Shown: one piece after another, positions 1-10,577 of the stretch
How the letters are laid out: each line of letters begins with the position of its first letter
Position numbering within the stretch: position 1 is the first letter of the stretch
Assembly: GCF_000737245.1 (NCBI RefSeq)
Contig: NZ_JPQU01000025.1
Location: 1 to 64,000, forward strand
DNA length: 64,000 nucleotides
From: Pseudomonas syringae
Lineage (GTDB): Bacteria > Pseudomonadota > Gammaproteobacteria > Pseudomonadales > Pseudomonadaceae
Direction: 5' to 3'
Notes under the pieces: model-generated
Seen by the model: the letters and a program-made list of their open reading frames with translations, nothing else
Told to the model about the DNA's origin: nothing
Databases searched by the model: none
Made by a program: the position numbers and the translations under genes

Positions 1-90
1 GTGGGACCGGCTTTAGCCGGGAAGAGGCCGGTAGAGTCGCTACATCTTCATCGCCGGGAATGCCGCCTTCCCGGCTATAGCCGGTCCCAC
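1..90. repeat. REPIN, GTGGGACCGGCTTTAGCC class
   Basis: Two REP arms in inverted orientation. The left arm begins GTGGGACCGGCTTTAGCCGG and the right arm ends CCGGCTATAGCCGGTCCCAC, with a roughly 40-base unique middle. The same class recurs at 8385, 11768, 24543 and 34803. Such REP doublets are mobilised in trans by RAYT transposases; no RAYT gene is present in this window. Confidence 0.85.
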
Positions 91-200
91 GTCACATCAG
101 CTTGCTCTGCCCGATCCGGTGAGAGATTTCGCTACCCAGACCCCCGGCGCAGTTACCAGACTTCCCACTTAAACCCGCAATTCGCACCAAAAACGATCAC

Positions 201-509
201 TCAAGCAACTGACGCCCTATCCTGGACCAACACCCAAGGTGCCACTACGACCGCCCAGAGTACCGGATCACGCTCCACAAGCTCTAGGGCGCGGGACTCC
301 GCAACCTTGCCAACCTCACCGCGGGCAAGCCAGGCGCTGACTTTATCCGCCTCATTTTCGGCGACCGCCTGTGCCACTTCGATCAAGTCCAATGACGGTT
401 CGACCCACAACAGGGCACCTCGAGCGAAGAACGGTTGCAGTTCCGTCCAGGTAATAGATGCCGTCTCGCCGAGCAGTTTGGCATAGAGGGTGCTTGGTTC
501 TTCGCTCAT
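201..509 (-). CDS. DUF2288 family protein
   Basis: A 102-residue protein of unknown function beginning MSEEPSTLYAKLLGETASI. The pattern TxxITWxELQPFFARG, followed by a short acidic helical stretch and a C-terminal VAPWVLVQ, resembles the DUF2288 family of small proteobacterial proteins. I chose the ATG at 509 over a GTG at 518 because a GGTGAG element lies just upstream of the ATG. There is no signal peptide or membrane segment, so it is probably cytosolic. It is convergent with the REPIN at the window start and divergent from braC. The family call rests on sequence resemblance and gives no biochemical role. Confidence 0.75.
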   Translation of the reverse strand: MSEEPSTLYAKLLGETASITWTELQPFFARGALLWVEPSLDLIEVAQAVAENEADKVSAWLARGEVGKVAESRALELVERDPVLWAVVVAPWVLVQDRASVA

Positions 510-768
510 GGGTCTCACCGAATGGAAAATCGGCGCAAATGATAGCGCCGACTCCGCTCAAGACAAACCCAGAAACAAGTAATTTGGTGCAGGGAAGATC
601 AGGAAAACCAGGGGCTTGAAGGTCGATGGACTGTTCGATCTGCGTGATTCTGTATCTTTCTTTCATTTAAGCGACATCAACCGATGTTGCCCCCCGAAGC
701 CAGCTTTTCAATGCAGCAACCGGCGCTCTAAACTGTTCCGGTACAGTTGCCAGGGAGCTGGTCGGGGA

Positions 769-797
769 TTGAATCCGATCCTGGCGTCAGGATTATA
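769..797 (+). promoter_or_regulatory. Candidate sigma-70 promoter of braC
   Basis: TTGAAT at 769-774 and ATTATA at 792-797 are separated by 17 bases, about 28 bases before the braC start codon. Just upstream at 732-748 is a short inverted repeat (AACTG...CAGTT) that could be an operator. The 315-base gap between the DUF2288 gene and braC otherwise shows no coding potential. Confidence 0.35.
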
Positions 798-824
798 AAA
801 ACTAAAACACAAGAGTGGAGCATC

Positions 825-1949
825 ATGACTAAGGGTACCAAGAAGCTTTCCAAGCTGTTTGCCGCATTGGTTATGGCGGGGGTTGCCAGCCATTCGTTCG
901 CAGCAGACACCATCAAGATCGGCATCGCAGGTCCTAAAACCGGCCCGGTAGCCGAATACGGCACCATGCAGTTCAATGGCGCAAAAATGGCTATTGAGCA
1001 GATCAACGCCAAAGGCGGCGTCGACGGCAAGATGCTCGAAGCTGTTGAATACGATGACGTCTGTGAACCGAAACAGGCCGTGGCCGTTGCCAACAAAGTG
1101 GTCAACGACGGCGTCAAGTTCGTGATTGGTCACCTGTGCTCCAGCTCAGCTCAACCGGCTTCGGACATCTACGAAGACGAAGGCATCATCATGGTGACTC
1201 CGGCTGCTACCAGCCCGGAAATCACAGCTCGTGGCTACAAGCTGGTGTTCCGCACCATCGGTCTGGACAGCGCCCAGGGCCCGGCAGCAGGCAACTACAT
1301 CGCCAGCGTCGTCAAACCGAAGAACGTAGCAGTCATCCATGACAAACAGCAGTACGGTGAAGGCATCGCCACCGCCGTGAAGCAGACCCTGGAAGGCAAA
1401 GGCGTAAAGGTTGCCCTGTTCGAGGGCATCAATGCCGGCGACAAGGACTTCTCGTCGCTGATCGCCAAGCTCAAACAAGCCAACGTCGATTTCGTCTACT
1501 ACGGCGGCTATCACCCTGAGCTGGGCCAGATCCTGCGTCAGTCCAAGGAAAAAGGCCTGAACGCCAAGTTCATGGGCCCTGAAGGCGTCGGCAACGACTC
1601 CATCTCGCAAATCGCCGGTGATGCTTCCGAAGGCCTGCTGGTTACCCTGCCGAAATCTTTCGATCAGGATCCAAGCAACCAGGCGTTGACCAAGGCTTTC
1701 CAGGACAAGAAGCAGGATCCGAGCGGTCCATTCGTGTACCCGGCCTACTCTGCCGTTCAAGTTGTGGCTGACGGCATCGCTGCCGCCAAGTCCGAAGACA
1801 CCGCCAAAGTGGCAGCCGCCATCCACGCCGGTACCTTCAAGACTCCGATGGGCGATCTTAGCTACGACGAGAAAGGCGACCTGAAAAACTTCCAGTTCGT
1901 GGTTTACGAGTGGCACTTCGGCAAGCCGAAGACTGAAGCCGCCAAGTAA
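825..1949 (+). CDS. braC: Branched-chain amino acid ABC transporter, periplasmic binding protein (BraC/LivK)
   Basis: A 374-residue periplasmic receptor for leucine, isoleucine and valine (also alanine and threonine in the P. aeruginosa homologue). It hands ligand to the permease encoded downstream. The signal peptide is clear: basic MTKGTKKLSK, a hydrophobic core, and cleavage near SHSFA-ADT. The mature chain starts IKIGIAGPKTGPVAEYG, the usual type I periplasmic-binding opening, and contains the paired cysteines of the family (DDVCEP and GHLCSSS). The ATG at 825 is chosen over an upstream in-frame ATG because it is preceded by GAGTGGAG and starts exactly at the signal peptide. It is first in the bra operon and is separated from braD by a terminator-like hairpin, which probably lets the receptor be made in excess. 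Confidence 0.96.
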   Translation: MTKGTKKLSKLFAALVMAGVASHSFAADTIKIGIAGPKTGPVAEYGTMQFNGAKMAIEQINAKGGVDGKMLEAVEYDDVCEPKQAVAVANKVVNDGVKFVIGHLCSSSAQPASDIYEDEGIIMVTPAATSPEITARGYKLVFRTIGLDSAQGPAAGNYIASVVKPKNVAVIHDKQQYGEGIATAVKQTLEGKGVKVALFEGINAGDKDFSSLIAKLKQANVDFVYYGGYHPELGQILRQSKEKGLNAKFMGPEGVGNDSISQIAGDASEGLLVTLPKSFDQDPSNQALTKAFQDKKQDPSGPFVYPAYSAVQVVADGIAAAKSEDTAKVAAAIHAGTFKTPMGDLSYDEKGDLKNFQFVVYEWHFGKPKTEAAK

Positions 1950-1968
1950 ACAGCTGGCGTTGACAACC

Positions 1969-2001
1969 AAAGCCCACTGCATCCGCAGTGGGCTTTGTTT
2001 T
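1969..2001 (+). terminator. Hairpin terminator/attenuator between braC and braD
   Basis: A perfect 12-base stem (AAAGCCCACTGC / GCAGTGGGCTTT) with a 4-base loop is followed by GTTTTA. It lies 20 bases after the braC stop and 160 bases before braD, so partial termination is likely. Confidence 0.8.
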
Positions 2002-2160
2002 ACGAATGACGGTCCGTTCCGTACCCCGGAAACGTGACCCCCTGAAAATCTTAAAACCGTTACCAGCGGTTCGTTGGCGGCGTCACTGGCAACGCATCGA
2101 ATAGAATGCGAACCCGGCGCAAGCCAGAGAAATGCAGAGCAGGTTTTTAGGAGCGCGGTA

Positions 2161-3080
2161 ATGCCCGATTTTTTCCACTACATGCAGCAACTGGTCAATG
2201 GCCTCACCATTGGCAGTACGTATGCATTGATCGCCATCGGCTACACGATGGTGTACGGCATCATTGGAATGATCAACTTCGCCCACGGCGAGGTGTACAT
2301 GATCGGTTCCTATGTTGCGTTCATGGCCCTGGCCGGTCTGGCCATGATGGGTATCCACAGCCTGCCGCTATTAATGATTGTTGCCTTCGCCGCCACGATC
2401 ATCGTGACCAGTGCCTACGGGTACAGCATTGAACGGCTTGCCTATCGTCCGTTGCGTAACAGCAACCGCCTGATTCCACTGATTTCTGCGATCGGCATGT
2501 CGATCTTTCTGCAGAACGCAGTCCAGCTTTCCCAGGGTTCCGGCAACTTTGCCATCCCCAATCTGCTCCCCGGCAGCTTTTCGTTCGGCCCGGGCGGTTC
2601 AGAAGAAGTTCTGATCTCCTACATGCAGGTGGTGGTGTTCGTGGTCACGCTGCTGGCCATGACTGGCCTGACATTGTTCATTTCTCGCTCGCGAATGGGC
2701 CGCGCCTGCCGCGCCTGCGCCGAGGACATGAAAATGGCCAACCTGCTGGGCATCAACACCAATACCATCATTGCCCTGACCTTCGTCGTCGGTGCAGCAC
2801 TGGCGGCCGTCGCTGCGGTGCTGTTGAGCATGCAGTACGGTGTGATCAACCCGAGCGCAGGCTTCCTCGTCGGCCTCAAGGCGTTTACCGCCGCAGTGCT
2901 GGGCGGCATCGGCTCGATCCCGGGCGCCATGCTTGGCGGTCTGGTGCTGGGCGTCGCTGAAGCCTTCGGCGCCGATATCTTTGGTGATCAATACAAGGAC
3001 GTGGTGGCCTTCGGCTTGCTGGTTCTCGTTCTGCTGTTCCGGCCGACCGGTATCCTGGGCCGTCCTGAGGTTGAGAAAGT

Positions 3081-3084
<4 letters not shown>
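2161..3084 (+). CDS. braD: Branched-chain amino acid ABC transporter permease (BraD/LivH)
   Basis: A 307-residue inner-membrane permease, one half of the transmembrane channel for branched-chain amino acids. It has about eight hydrophobic segments. The N-terminal stretch [20 protein letters not shown] followed by [10 protein letters not shown] is the LivH signature, and a cytoplasmic EAA-like loop ([19 protein letters not shown]) should contact the ATPases. The start is ATG 2161, preceded by TTAGGAGCGCGGTA; the frame is open further upstream but has no ribosome-binding site there. The last four bases overlap braE (ATGA), so translation is coupled. Confidence 0.95.
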
Positions 3085-4330
<1,246 letters not shown>

Positions 4331-4334
<4 letters not shown>

Positions 4335-5098
4335 GCCGGCCGATCCTGGAAGTCAGCGGCCTGAGCATGCGCTTTGGCGGACTGCTGGCGGTCAACGGCG
4401 TAGGCCTGACCGTCAATGAAAAACAAGTCGTGTCGATGATCGGCCCCAACGGGGCTGGCAAGACCACGGTGTTCAACTGCCTGACCGGTTTCTATAAACC
4501 GACTGCCGGCACAATCCTGCTGGACGGCGAACCGATTCAAGGCCTGGCCGGACACCAGATCGCCCGTAAAGGTGTGGTGCGCACGTTTCAGAACGTGCGC
4601 CTGTTCAAGGAAATGACCGCGCTGGAAAACCTCTTGGTTGCCCAGCATCGGCACTTGAACACCAACTTTTTCTCGGGACTGTTCCGCACCCCAGGGTTTC
4701 GTCGCAGCGAGCGCGAAGCCATGGACTACGCCGAACACTGGCTGGAAGCGGTGAACCTCAAAGAATTTGCCAACCGTACGGCAGGCACCCTGGCCTACGG
4801 TCAGCAGCGTCGTCTGGAAATCGCCCGCTGCATGATGACCCGGCCGCGCATTCTGATGCTCGACGAACCAGCAGCGGGTCTCAACCCCAAGGAAACCGAA
4901 GACCTCAAGGCGCTGATCGGTGTGCTGCGCAACGAGCACAACGCGACCGTTCTGCTGATCGAGCACGACATGAAGCTGGTGATGAGCATCTCCGACCACA
5001 TCGTGGTGATCAACCAGGGCACGCCTCTGGCTGACGGCACGCCGGAACAGATCCGAGACAATCCTGAAGTGATCAAAGCCTACCTGGGGGAAGCGTAA
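4331..5098 (+). CDS. braF: Branched-chain amino acid ABC transporter ATPase (BraF/LivG)
   Basis: A 255-residue cytosolic ATPase. The Walker A motif is GPNGAGKTT (residues about 38-46), the Q-loop is in FQNVRLF, the signature is [14 protein letters not shown], Walker B is [13 protein letters not shown], and the switch histidine is in [16 protein letters not shown] in place of the common SGGQ signature is characteristic of LivG. It pairs with BraG as the heterodimeric motor of the BraCDEFG importer. The start overlaps the braE stop by four bases, and the stop directly abuts the braG start. Confidence 0.96.
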
Positions 5099-5800
5099 AT
5101 GCTGCAATTCGAAAACGTTTCCACCTTCTACGGCAAGATCCAGGCGCTGCATGGCATCAACGTAGATGTGCGTCAGGGTGAGATCGTGACGCTGATCGGT
5201 GCCAACGGCGCGGGTAAATCCACGCTGCTGATGACTCTGTGCGGTTCGCCTCGCGCCCACAGCGGCAGCATCCGCTACATGGGTGAAGAGCTGGTCGGTC
5301 TGGATTCCTCGGTAATCATGCGTAAAAGCATCGCGGTGGTCCCCGAAGGCCGTCGCGTGTTCGCTCGCCTGACCGTCGAAGAAAACCTCGCCATGGGCGG
5401 TTTCTTCACCGACAAGTCTGACTACCAGGAGCAAATGGACAAGGTTCTGTACCTGTTCCCGCGCCTGAAGGAACGCTTCAATCAGCGCGGCGGCACCATG
5501 TCCGGCGGCGAACAGCAGATGCTCGCCATCGGCCGTGCGCTGATGAGCAAACCCAAACTGCTGCTCTTGGATGAACCGTCTCTGGGCCTGGCGCCGATCA
5601 TCATTCAGCAGATTTTCGAGATCGTTGAACAGCTGCGCCGTGATGGTGTGACGGTGTTCCTGGTCGAACAAAACGCCAACCAGGCCCTGAAAATTGCCGA
5701 CCGGGCCTACGTGCTGGAAAACGGTCGCGTGGTTATGCAAGGCACTGGCGAAGAGTTGCTGGTCGACCCGAAAGTACGCGATGCGTATCTGGGTGGCTGA
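5099..5800 (+). CDS. braG: Branched-chain amino acid ABC transporter ATPase (BraG/LivF)
   Basis: A 233-residue second ATPase of the importer. Walker A is GANGAGKST, the signature is MSGGEQQMLAIGRAL, Walker B is LLLLDEPSLGLAP, and the switch region is FLVEQNANQALKIADRAYVL, in which asparagine follows EQ as is usual for LivF. The start codon directly follows the braF stop. It is the last gene of the operon, with a strong terminator 18 bases downstream. Confidence 0.96.
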   Translation: MLQFENVSTFYGKIQALHGINVDVRQGEIVTLIGANGAGKSTLLMTLCGSPRAHSGSIRYMGEELVGLDSSVIMRKSIAVVPEGRRVFARLTVEENLAMGGFFTDKSDYQEQMDKVLYLFPRLKERFNQRGGTMSGGEQQMLAIGRALMSKPKLLLLDEPSLGLAPIIIQQIFEIVEQLRRDGVTVFLVEQNANQALKIADRAYVLENGRVVMQGTGEELLVDPKVRDAYLGG

Positions 5801-5817
5801 TACAACGCTGCAATAAG

Positions 5818-5842
5818 AAAACGGCCTGCGGGCCGTTTTTTT
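5818..5842 (+). terminator. Rho-independent terminator of the bra operon
   Basis: AAAACGGCC-TGC-GGCCGTTTT stem-loop followed by a run of T, 18 bases after the braG stop. Confidence 0.9.
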
Positions 5843-5866
5843 ATGGGAGCACAGCCAACACTGAAC

Positions 5867-5957
5867 CTGTGGGAGCGGTGCTTGCCCGCGATAAGGGCAC
5901 CGCCGATATCAGGTCAACACAGTCCAGCCTTATCGCGGGCAAGCACCGCTCCCACAG
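5867..5957. repeat. REPIN, GGGAGCGGTGCTTGCCCGCG class
   Basis: Inverted REP doublet with arms CTGTGGGAGCGGTGCTTGCC and GGCAAGCACCGCTCCCACAG around a unique middle. It lies between the bra terminator and the convergent LysR gene. Confidence 0.85.
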
Positions 5958-5991
5958 GTCTGCATTCCAATCCAGCAGTTTGTAAACCGGC

Positions 5992-6915
5992 TCATGTGTC
6001 CCCCACCCCCAACCTTTCCAACGCCGCACTACTGCGCTGAAACCAACCCATCAGATAATCCGCCAGCACCTGCATCCGCTTGGGTAACTCCCCCTCGTAA
6101 GGGTGGACCAGAAACAGCGGAGAAGTGCTGGTCTGATAATCCCGAAATAACCAGTTCAACCGCCCATCGTTGATCTCCCCGTGCACCATGTATGAAGGCA
6201 GACGGGCAATGCCGGCGCCTACCAGCGCGGCTTTCTTGAGCAATCCATAGTGATTGCTGGCGAAGGTGCCGTTCACATGCACCCGGGTCAGGTCGTGATT
6301 CTGATGATAAAGCCACTCGTCACGCCCGCTGTAATGGCTGTTGAGCAAACATCTGTGGCTGCTCAAGTCCTGAGGCGTGCGGGGATGGCCGAACTTGGCC
6401 AGATAGGCGCTGCTGGCACAAGTCAATTCCTGCATGGCCAAGAGCGGCTTGGCGATCAGCCGCTCATCGGTGGCGACATAGGAACGGATGGCCAGATCAA
6501 AGCCATCACGGCGCAGATCCCGAAAACTGTTATTGAGCTCCAGCTCTATCCTCACTTGCGGGTGCTGCTCGGAGAACTCCATCAGCAGGCCATCAAAGAA
6601 GGTCTCGCCCAGGGAAACCGGCGCGGTCAGGCGAACGTCGCCGACCATTTCGTCGCGCATCAGGGCGACGATGTTTCGCGCGCGCTCCATGCTGGTCAGA
6701 AGCTGCTGACCTTGAGGCAACAACGCCGCGCCCGCCGATGTGAGGTTCAGACTGCGGGTGCTGCGATGCAACAACATCACCCCGTAACTCTCTTCCAGAT
6801 GGCTGATGCGCTTGGACAGGTAACCTTTGCTACAGCCAAGACGCGCCGCAGCAGCCGTGAAGCTGCCAGCGTCGATCAACACGGCAAAGGCCGCCAAGTC
6901 ATCAATCTCACTCAC
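5992..6915 (-). CDS. LysR family transcriptional regulator
   Basis: A 307-residue LysR-type regulator. The N-terminal winged helix-turn-helix is MSEIDDLAAFAVLIDAGSFT followed by AAAARLGCSKGYLSKRISHL, then an inducer-binding domain with the family pattern VGDVRLTAPVSLGE near residue 90. It resembles the CrgA/YafC-like LysR subgroup. It is divergent from a short-chain dehydrogenase gene whose start lies 110 bases away, the classic layout in which the regulator controls its neighbour, so the shared gap probably holds its operator. Effector and true target are unknown. Confidence 0.9.
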   Translation of the reverse strand: MSEIDDLAAFAVLIDAGSFTAAAARLGCSKGYLSKRISHLEESYGVMLLHRSTRSLNLTSAGAALLPQGQQLLTSMERARNIVALMRDEMVGDVRLTAPVSLGETFFDGLLMEFSEQHPQVRIELELNNSFRDLRRDGFDLAIRSYVATDERLIAKPLLAMQELTCASSAYLAKFGHPRTPQDLSSHRCLLNSHYSGRDEWLYHQNHDLTRVHVNGTFASNHYGLLKKAALVGAGIARLPSYMVHGEINDGRLNWLFRDYQTSTSPLFLVHPYEGELPKRMQVLADYLMGWFQRSSAALERLGVGDT

Positions 6916-7025
6916 TATTGTTTCCTTATGAGAACCAAAGGTTGCCTATTAGCACTCTTATCGATAGTAAATAGCGAACTTACACTGCTTGCTTCCCCTT
7001 TCATGAAATGCCCAGGAGCAATGCG

Positions 7026-7625
7026 ATGAAAATTCTGTTGATTGGAGCAAGCGGTACCATCGGTTCGGCCATTGCCGAAGAATTAGCCCCACGCCACGAG
7101 ATCGTGCGAATCGGCCGAAGCAGCGGCGAGGCGCAGGTGGATATTAGTGATAGTGGCTCCATCCGAAAACTGTTCGAACGGATAGGCCACTTCGACGCGC
7201 TGGTCTGCGCGGCAGGTAATGTCACCTTTGCACCACTGGCCGACATGAGTGAAAAACACTTCGCCCTGGGCCTGCAAGACAAGCTGATGGGCCAGGTCAA
7301 CCTGCTGCTGATCGGCCGTGAGTTTGCCAATGACGGTGCTTCTTTTACCTTCACCACGGGAGTCCTGAACCGCGACCCGATTCACACTGGCGCATCGGCC
7401 AGCCTGGTCAATGGCGCGCTGGATGCGTTCGTGCGGGCTGCGGCCATCGAAATGCCGCGCGGCATGCGGGTCAACTCGGTAAGCCCAACCGTTCTGGTGG
7501 AAGCGATGGCGAGCTATGCCCCTTATTTCCGGGGGTTCAAGCCGGTTCCTGCAGCCGATGTCGCCCTCGCTTACGCAAAAAGTGTCGAGGGTCTACAGAC
7601 CGGTCAGGTCTATCAGGTTGGCTAA
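7026..7625 (+). CDS. Short chain dehydrogenase, atypical
   Basis: A 199-residue Rossmann protein. The nucleotide-binding motif GASGTIGSAIAEEL is at residues 7-20, and the NAG-like motif is CAAGNVTFAPL. In most of this superfamily the catalytic pair is Tyr-x-x-x-Lys; here the corresponding stretch reads TGASASLVNGALDAFVRAAA and has neither residue, so the usual proton-relay chemistry is doubtful. The ATG at 7026 follows AGGAG, and a nearer upstream ATG at 7021 is out of frame. It is divergent from the LysR gene. It may be a reductase with altered chemistry or a nucleotide-sensing regulator; the fold assignment is firm, the activity is not. Confidence 0.85.
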   Translation: MKILLIGASGTIGSAIAEELAPRHEIVRIGRSSGEAQVDISDSGSIRKLFERIGHFDALVCAAGNVTFAPLADMSEKHFALGLQDKLMGQVNLLLIGREFANDGASFTFTTGVLNRDPIHTGASASLVNGALDAFVRAAAIEMPRGMRVNSVSPTVLVEAMASYAPYFRGFKPVPAADVALAYAKSVEGLQTGQVYQVG

Positions 7626-7686
7626 TGCCTCTTGTGATGACGACACAGGCTGAGTAACGTGGCGGCACATGTCTGGAGACCACCCA

Positions 7687-8364
7687 ATGTTTGCTGCCCG
7701 TTCCGCCCTGATTTTCGCTCTGCTGCCGCTGTTCGCCGGTTGCCAGATGCTTGGCTCCAAGCCTGAAACCTCTGTATCCAAGGCTGGCTGGGTTCGCATG
7801 CAGGGCAACCTGACCGGTGAAGGCGGAAAGCTGCTGTTCCAGCCTTGCAACGAACAACGTCGCTTTGTCGTCAACGATGGCGGCAACACCGGCATCCTGC
7901 AGGAATCGGCAGCCCTGGCTGACAAGTCCGGCAAGGTGTTTGCCGACCTGCGCGGCAGTTTCGTCGCTGGCAAGGCCGCCAACAGCGACGGTCAGCTCGA
8001 TCTGCGCCAGGTGTATCGGGTGGAACGTCCGGACCAAAACTGCGAAGACCCGAACTTCAAGCGCCTGACCCTGCACGTCAACGGCAACAATCCGGCGTGG
8101 AACGTCAACGTCAGCGGTAAAGGCATGGTCATCGAGCGCCTGAACAAGGACACCATCGCCGTGCCGTATGTCGAAGAACAACTGCCTGACGGGCGCTTCA
8201 GCGTCAGCAGCGAGGCCAATGGTCAGACCATGGAACTCTGGGTCGCGCCACAGCGTTGTGTCGACAGCGTAAATGGCTCCGTCCAGCACCTGACTGCCGA
8301 ACTGCGCCTGAACGGCCAGACCGTACGGGGCTGCGGGTATTACGGCGGGTCGCGGGATGATTGA
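7687..8364 (+). CDS. Putative outer-membrane lipoprotein of unknown function
   Basis: A 225-residue predicted lipoprotein. The signal peptide MFAARSALIFALLPLFAGCQ ends in a lipobox LFAG-C with Gln after the Cys, consistent with outer-membrane sorting. The rest has two similar-sized parts: a first part with FQPCNEQRRFVV and a second, around WNVNVSGKGMV, ending in a cysteine-containing segment (VAPQRCVDSVNGS). This layout resembles the COG3650-type lipoproteins of pseudomonads, but I recognise no catalytic motif. The ATG at 7687 follows GGAGACC; an in-frame ATG at 7669 would add six residues but has no ribosome-binding site. It is followed by a REPIN. Confidence 0.75.
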   Translation: MFAARSALIFALLPLFAGCQMLGSKPETSVSKAGWVRMQGNLTGEGGKLLFQPCNEQRRFVVNDGGNTGILQESAALADKSGKVFADLRGSFVAGKAANSDGQLDLRQVYRVERPDQNCEDPNFKRLTLHVNGNNPAWNVNVSGKGMVIERLNKDTIAVPYVEEQLPDGRFSVSSEANGQTMELWVAPQRCVDSVNGSVQHLTAELRLNGQTVRGCGYYGGSRDD

Positions 8365-8384
8365 TGGGTAGGACGCGGCACTGG

Positions 8385-8478
8385 ACGTGGGACCGGCTTT
8401 AGCCGGGAAAGCTATATTTCTGACGCAACGAATTCAGCGTCAGTACTGGCGTCTTCCCGGCTAAAGCCGGTCCCACGT
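8385..8478. repeat. REPIN, GTGGGACCGGCTTTAGCC class
   Basis: Inverted doublet: ACGTGGGACCGGCTTTAGCC at the left and GGCTAAAGCCGGTCCCACGT at the right. It begins about 20 bases after the lipoprotein stop codon. Confidence 0.85.
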
Positions 8479-8617
8479 CCCCCAATCGATCCCTCGGCCG
8501 GTCCAATTGAAAATCCCGGCCCACCACCCCGCCCTCCCCCAATGTCGCTTATAATCGCCACCTCTTCTCTTGTAGCGCTGTCGGGCTGATCCTGCGGCCC
8601 GGAAACTGGATTTTTTC

Positions 8618-10228
8618 ATGTTACGAATCACCGAACTCAAGCTGCCGATCGATCACCCGGAAGAAGACCTGCGACCTGCTCTTTTGCACCGCCTGGGGAT
8701 CGACAGTGATGCACTGCTCGACTTCACCCTGTTCAAGCGCAGCTACGATGCGCGCAAGAAGTCCTCCGAGCTGTGCTTCATCTACACCATCGACTTCCAG
8801 GTCCGGGACGAAGCGGCGCTGCTGTTGCGAATGGCCGATGACCGCCACATCAATCCCGCACCGGACGTCAGCTACAAGGTCGTAGGGCACGCGCCAGCCG
8901 GTCTGACCGAGCGCCCTGTGGTGGTCGGCTTCGGACCGTGCGGGATTTTCGCCGGGTTGTTGCTCGCGCAGATGGGCTTCAAGCCGATCATCCTTGAGCG
9001 AGGCCGTGAAGTTCGCCAGCGCACCAAAGACACCTGGGGCCTTTGGCGCAAGAACGTGCTGAACCCCGAGTCCAACGTGCAGTTCGGTGAAGGCGGTGCC
9101 GGGACATTCTCCGACGGCAAGCTGTACAGCCAGATCAAGGACCCGAAATTCCACGGTCGCAAGGTACTGCACGAGTTCGTCAAAGCCGGTGCGCCGGAAG
9201 AAATCCTTTATGTCAGCAAGCCACACATCGGGACGTTTCGTCTGACCGGCGTTGTGGAAAACATGCGTCACCAGATCGAAGCACTGGGCGGTGAAGTGCG
9301 CTTCGAACAACGCGTCACCGATGTGCTGATTGAAGACGGCCAACTGCTGGGTGTGGAGGTCGACGGCGGCGAACGCATCGAGTCGCGCCACGTGATCATG
9401 GCCCTCGGTCACAGCGCCCGGGACACCTTCCGCATGCTGCATGGCCGGGGCGTCTACATGGAGGCCAAGCCGTTTTCCGTGGGCTTCCGTATCGAACATC
9501 CGCAATCGTTGATCGACCGTGCTCGTCTGGGCAAATATGCCGGGCACCCGAAACTGGGCGCTGCGGATTACAAACTGGTGCACCACGCCAAGAATGGCCG
9601 TTCGGTCTACAGCTTCTGCATGTGCCCCGGCGGCACCGTGGTCGCGGCGACCTCCGAGCTGAACCGCGTTGTCACCAACGGTATGAGCCAGTATTCGCGC
9701 AACGAACGCAACGCCAACTCAGGCATCGTGGTCGGTATCACTCCGGAAGATTATCCAGGCGGTCCGTTGGCGGGCATTGAGTTGCAGGAGCGTCTGGAGT
9801 CCCATGCCTATCTGCTCGGTGGCAGCACCTACGAGGCGCCTGCGCAGCTGGTGGGTGACTTCATCGCCGGCAAGGCTTCCAGCGAGCTGGGTAGCGTCGA
9901 GCCTTCCTACAAGCCAGGGGTAAAACTGGTGGATCTCGCAGATGCCTTGCCTGCCTACGCCATTGAGGCCATCCGCGAAGCACTGCCTGCCTTCGACAAG
10001 CAGATCAAGGGCTTTGCCTTGCACGATGCGGTACTGACCGGCATCGAAACCCGCACCTCGGCACCTCTGCGCATCACCCGTGGCGACACCATGCAGAGCC
10101 TGAACGTCAAGGGCCTGTTCCCGGCAGGTGAAGGTGCAGGTTATGCCGGCGGGATTCTGTCTGCGGGGGTGGATGGCATCCGAATCGCCGAGGCACTGGC
10201 GCGGGATATGTTGGGGATTGAGGCGTAG
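8618..10228 (+). CDS. NAD(P)/FAD-dependent oxidoreductase (COG2509 type)
   Basis: A 536-residue flavoprotein of the uncharacterised COG2509 dehydrogenase family. An N-terminal domain of about 90 residues (LRITELKLPIDHPEEDL...) precedes the FAD-binding motif VVGFGPCGIFAGLLLAQMG and an ERG acidic end at about residue 128. The GEGGAGTFSDGKLYSQIKD segment and the C-terminal FPAGEGAGYAGGILSAGVDG (second FAD contact) are family hallmarks. The start ATG 8618 gives the usual N-terminus MLRITELKLPIDH. It is probably cytosolic with unknown substrate. It stands alone, bounded by REPINs on both sides. Confidence 0.88.
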   Translation: MLRITELKLPIDHPEEDLRPALLHRLGIDSDALLDFTLFKRSYDARKKSSELCFIYTIDFQVRDEAALLLRMADDRHINPAPDVSYKVVGHAPAGLTERPVVVGFGPCGIFAGLLLAQMGFKPIILERGREVRQRTKDTWGLWRKNVLNPESNVQFGEGGAGTFSDGKLYSQIKDPKFHGRKVLHEFVKAGAPEEILYVSKPHIGTFRLTGVVENMRHQIEALGGEVRFEQRVTDVLIEDGQLLGVEVDGGERIESRHVIMALGHSARDTFRMLHGRGVYMEAKPFSVGFRIEHPQSLIDRARLGKYAGHPKLGAADYKLVHHAKNGRSVYSFCMCPGGTVVAATSELNRVVTNGMSQYSRNERNANSGIVVGITPEDYPGGPLAGIELQERLESHAYLLGGSTYEAPAQLVGDFIAGKASSELGSVEPSYKPGVKLVDLADALPAYAIEAIREALPAFDKQIKGFALHDAVLTGIETRTSAPLRITRGDTMQSLNVKGLFPAGEGAGYAGGILSAGVDGIRIAEALARDMLGIEA

Positions 10229-10282
10229 GCTTAAACCACTCCCTTTAAACGACATTACTCATAGGGTCGGATGGTATTTTTC

Positions 10283-10369
10283 GTGGGAGCGAGCTTGCTC
10301 GCGAAGGGGCCGGAACGACCAACGATTTTTTGGACCCAACATAGCCTTCGCGAGCAAGCTCGCTCCCAC
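10283..10369. repeat. REPIN, GTGGGAGCGAGCTTGCTCGC class
   Basis: Inverted doublet with arms GTGGGAGCGAGCTTGCTCGC and GCGAGCAAGCTCGCTCCCAC. It occupies the first part of the roughly 350-base gap before nhaA; the rest of that gap shows only an AT-rich leader. Confidence 0.85.
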
Positions 10370-10577
10370 AGAAAATTGAAGGCACGACCGATCGTTTTAA
10401 GACAATTCCTACACAATGAAAAGACGCGTCTGACCAGCAAAACTGAGCCTCCTGACAGACTACAAAACACCCTAAATCGGGCCTTTTTTTCATAACAAAA
10501 ACGAATATAAATTCTGTTTTGAAGTCGGTAAGTACACGTTAGGGTGTCGCTCCTTTTGCATGAATGGAGCGCGAATC

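Noticed and set aside
1..486. Long plus-strand frame at the window start
   Set aside because: It begins inside a REPIN and is antisense to the DUF2288 gene.
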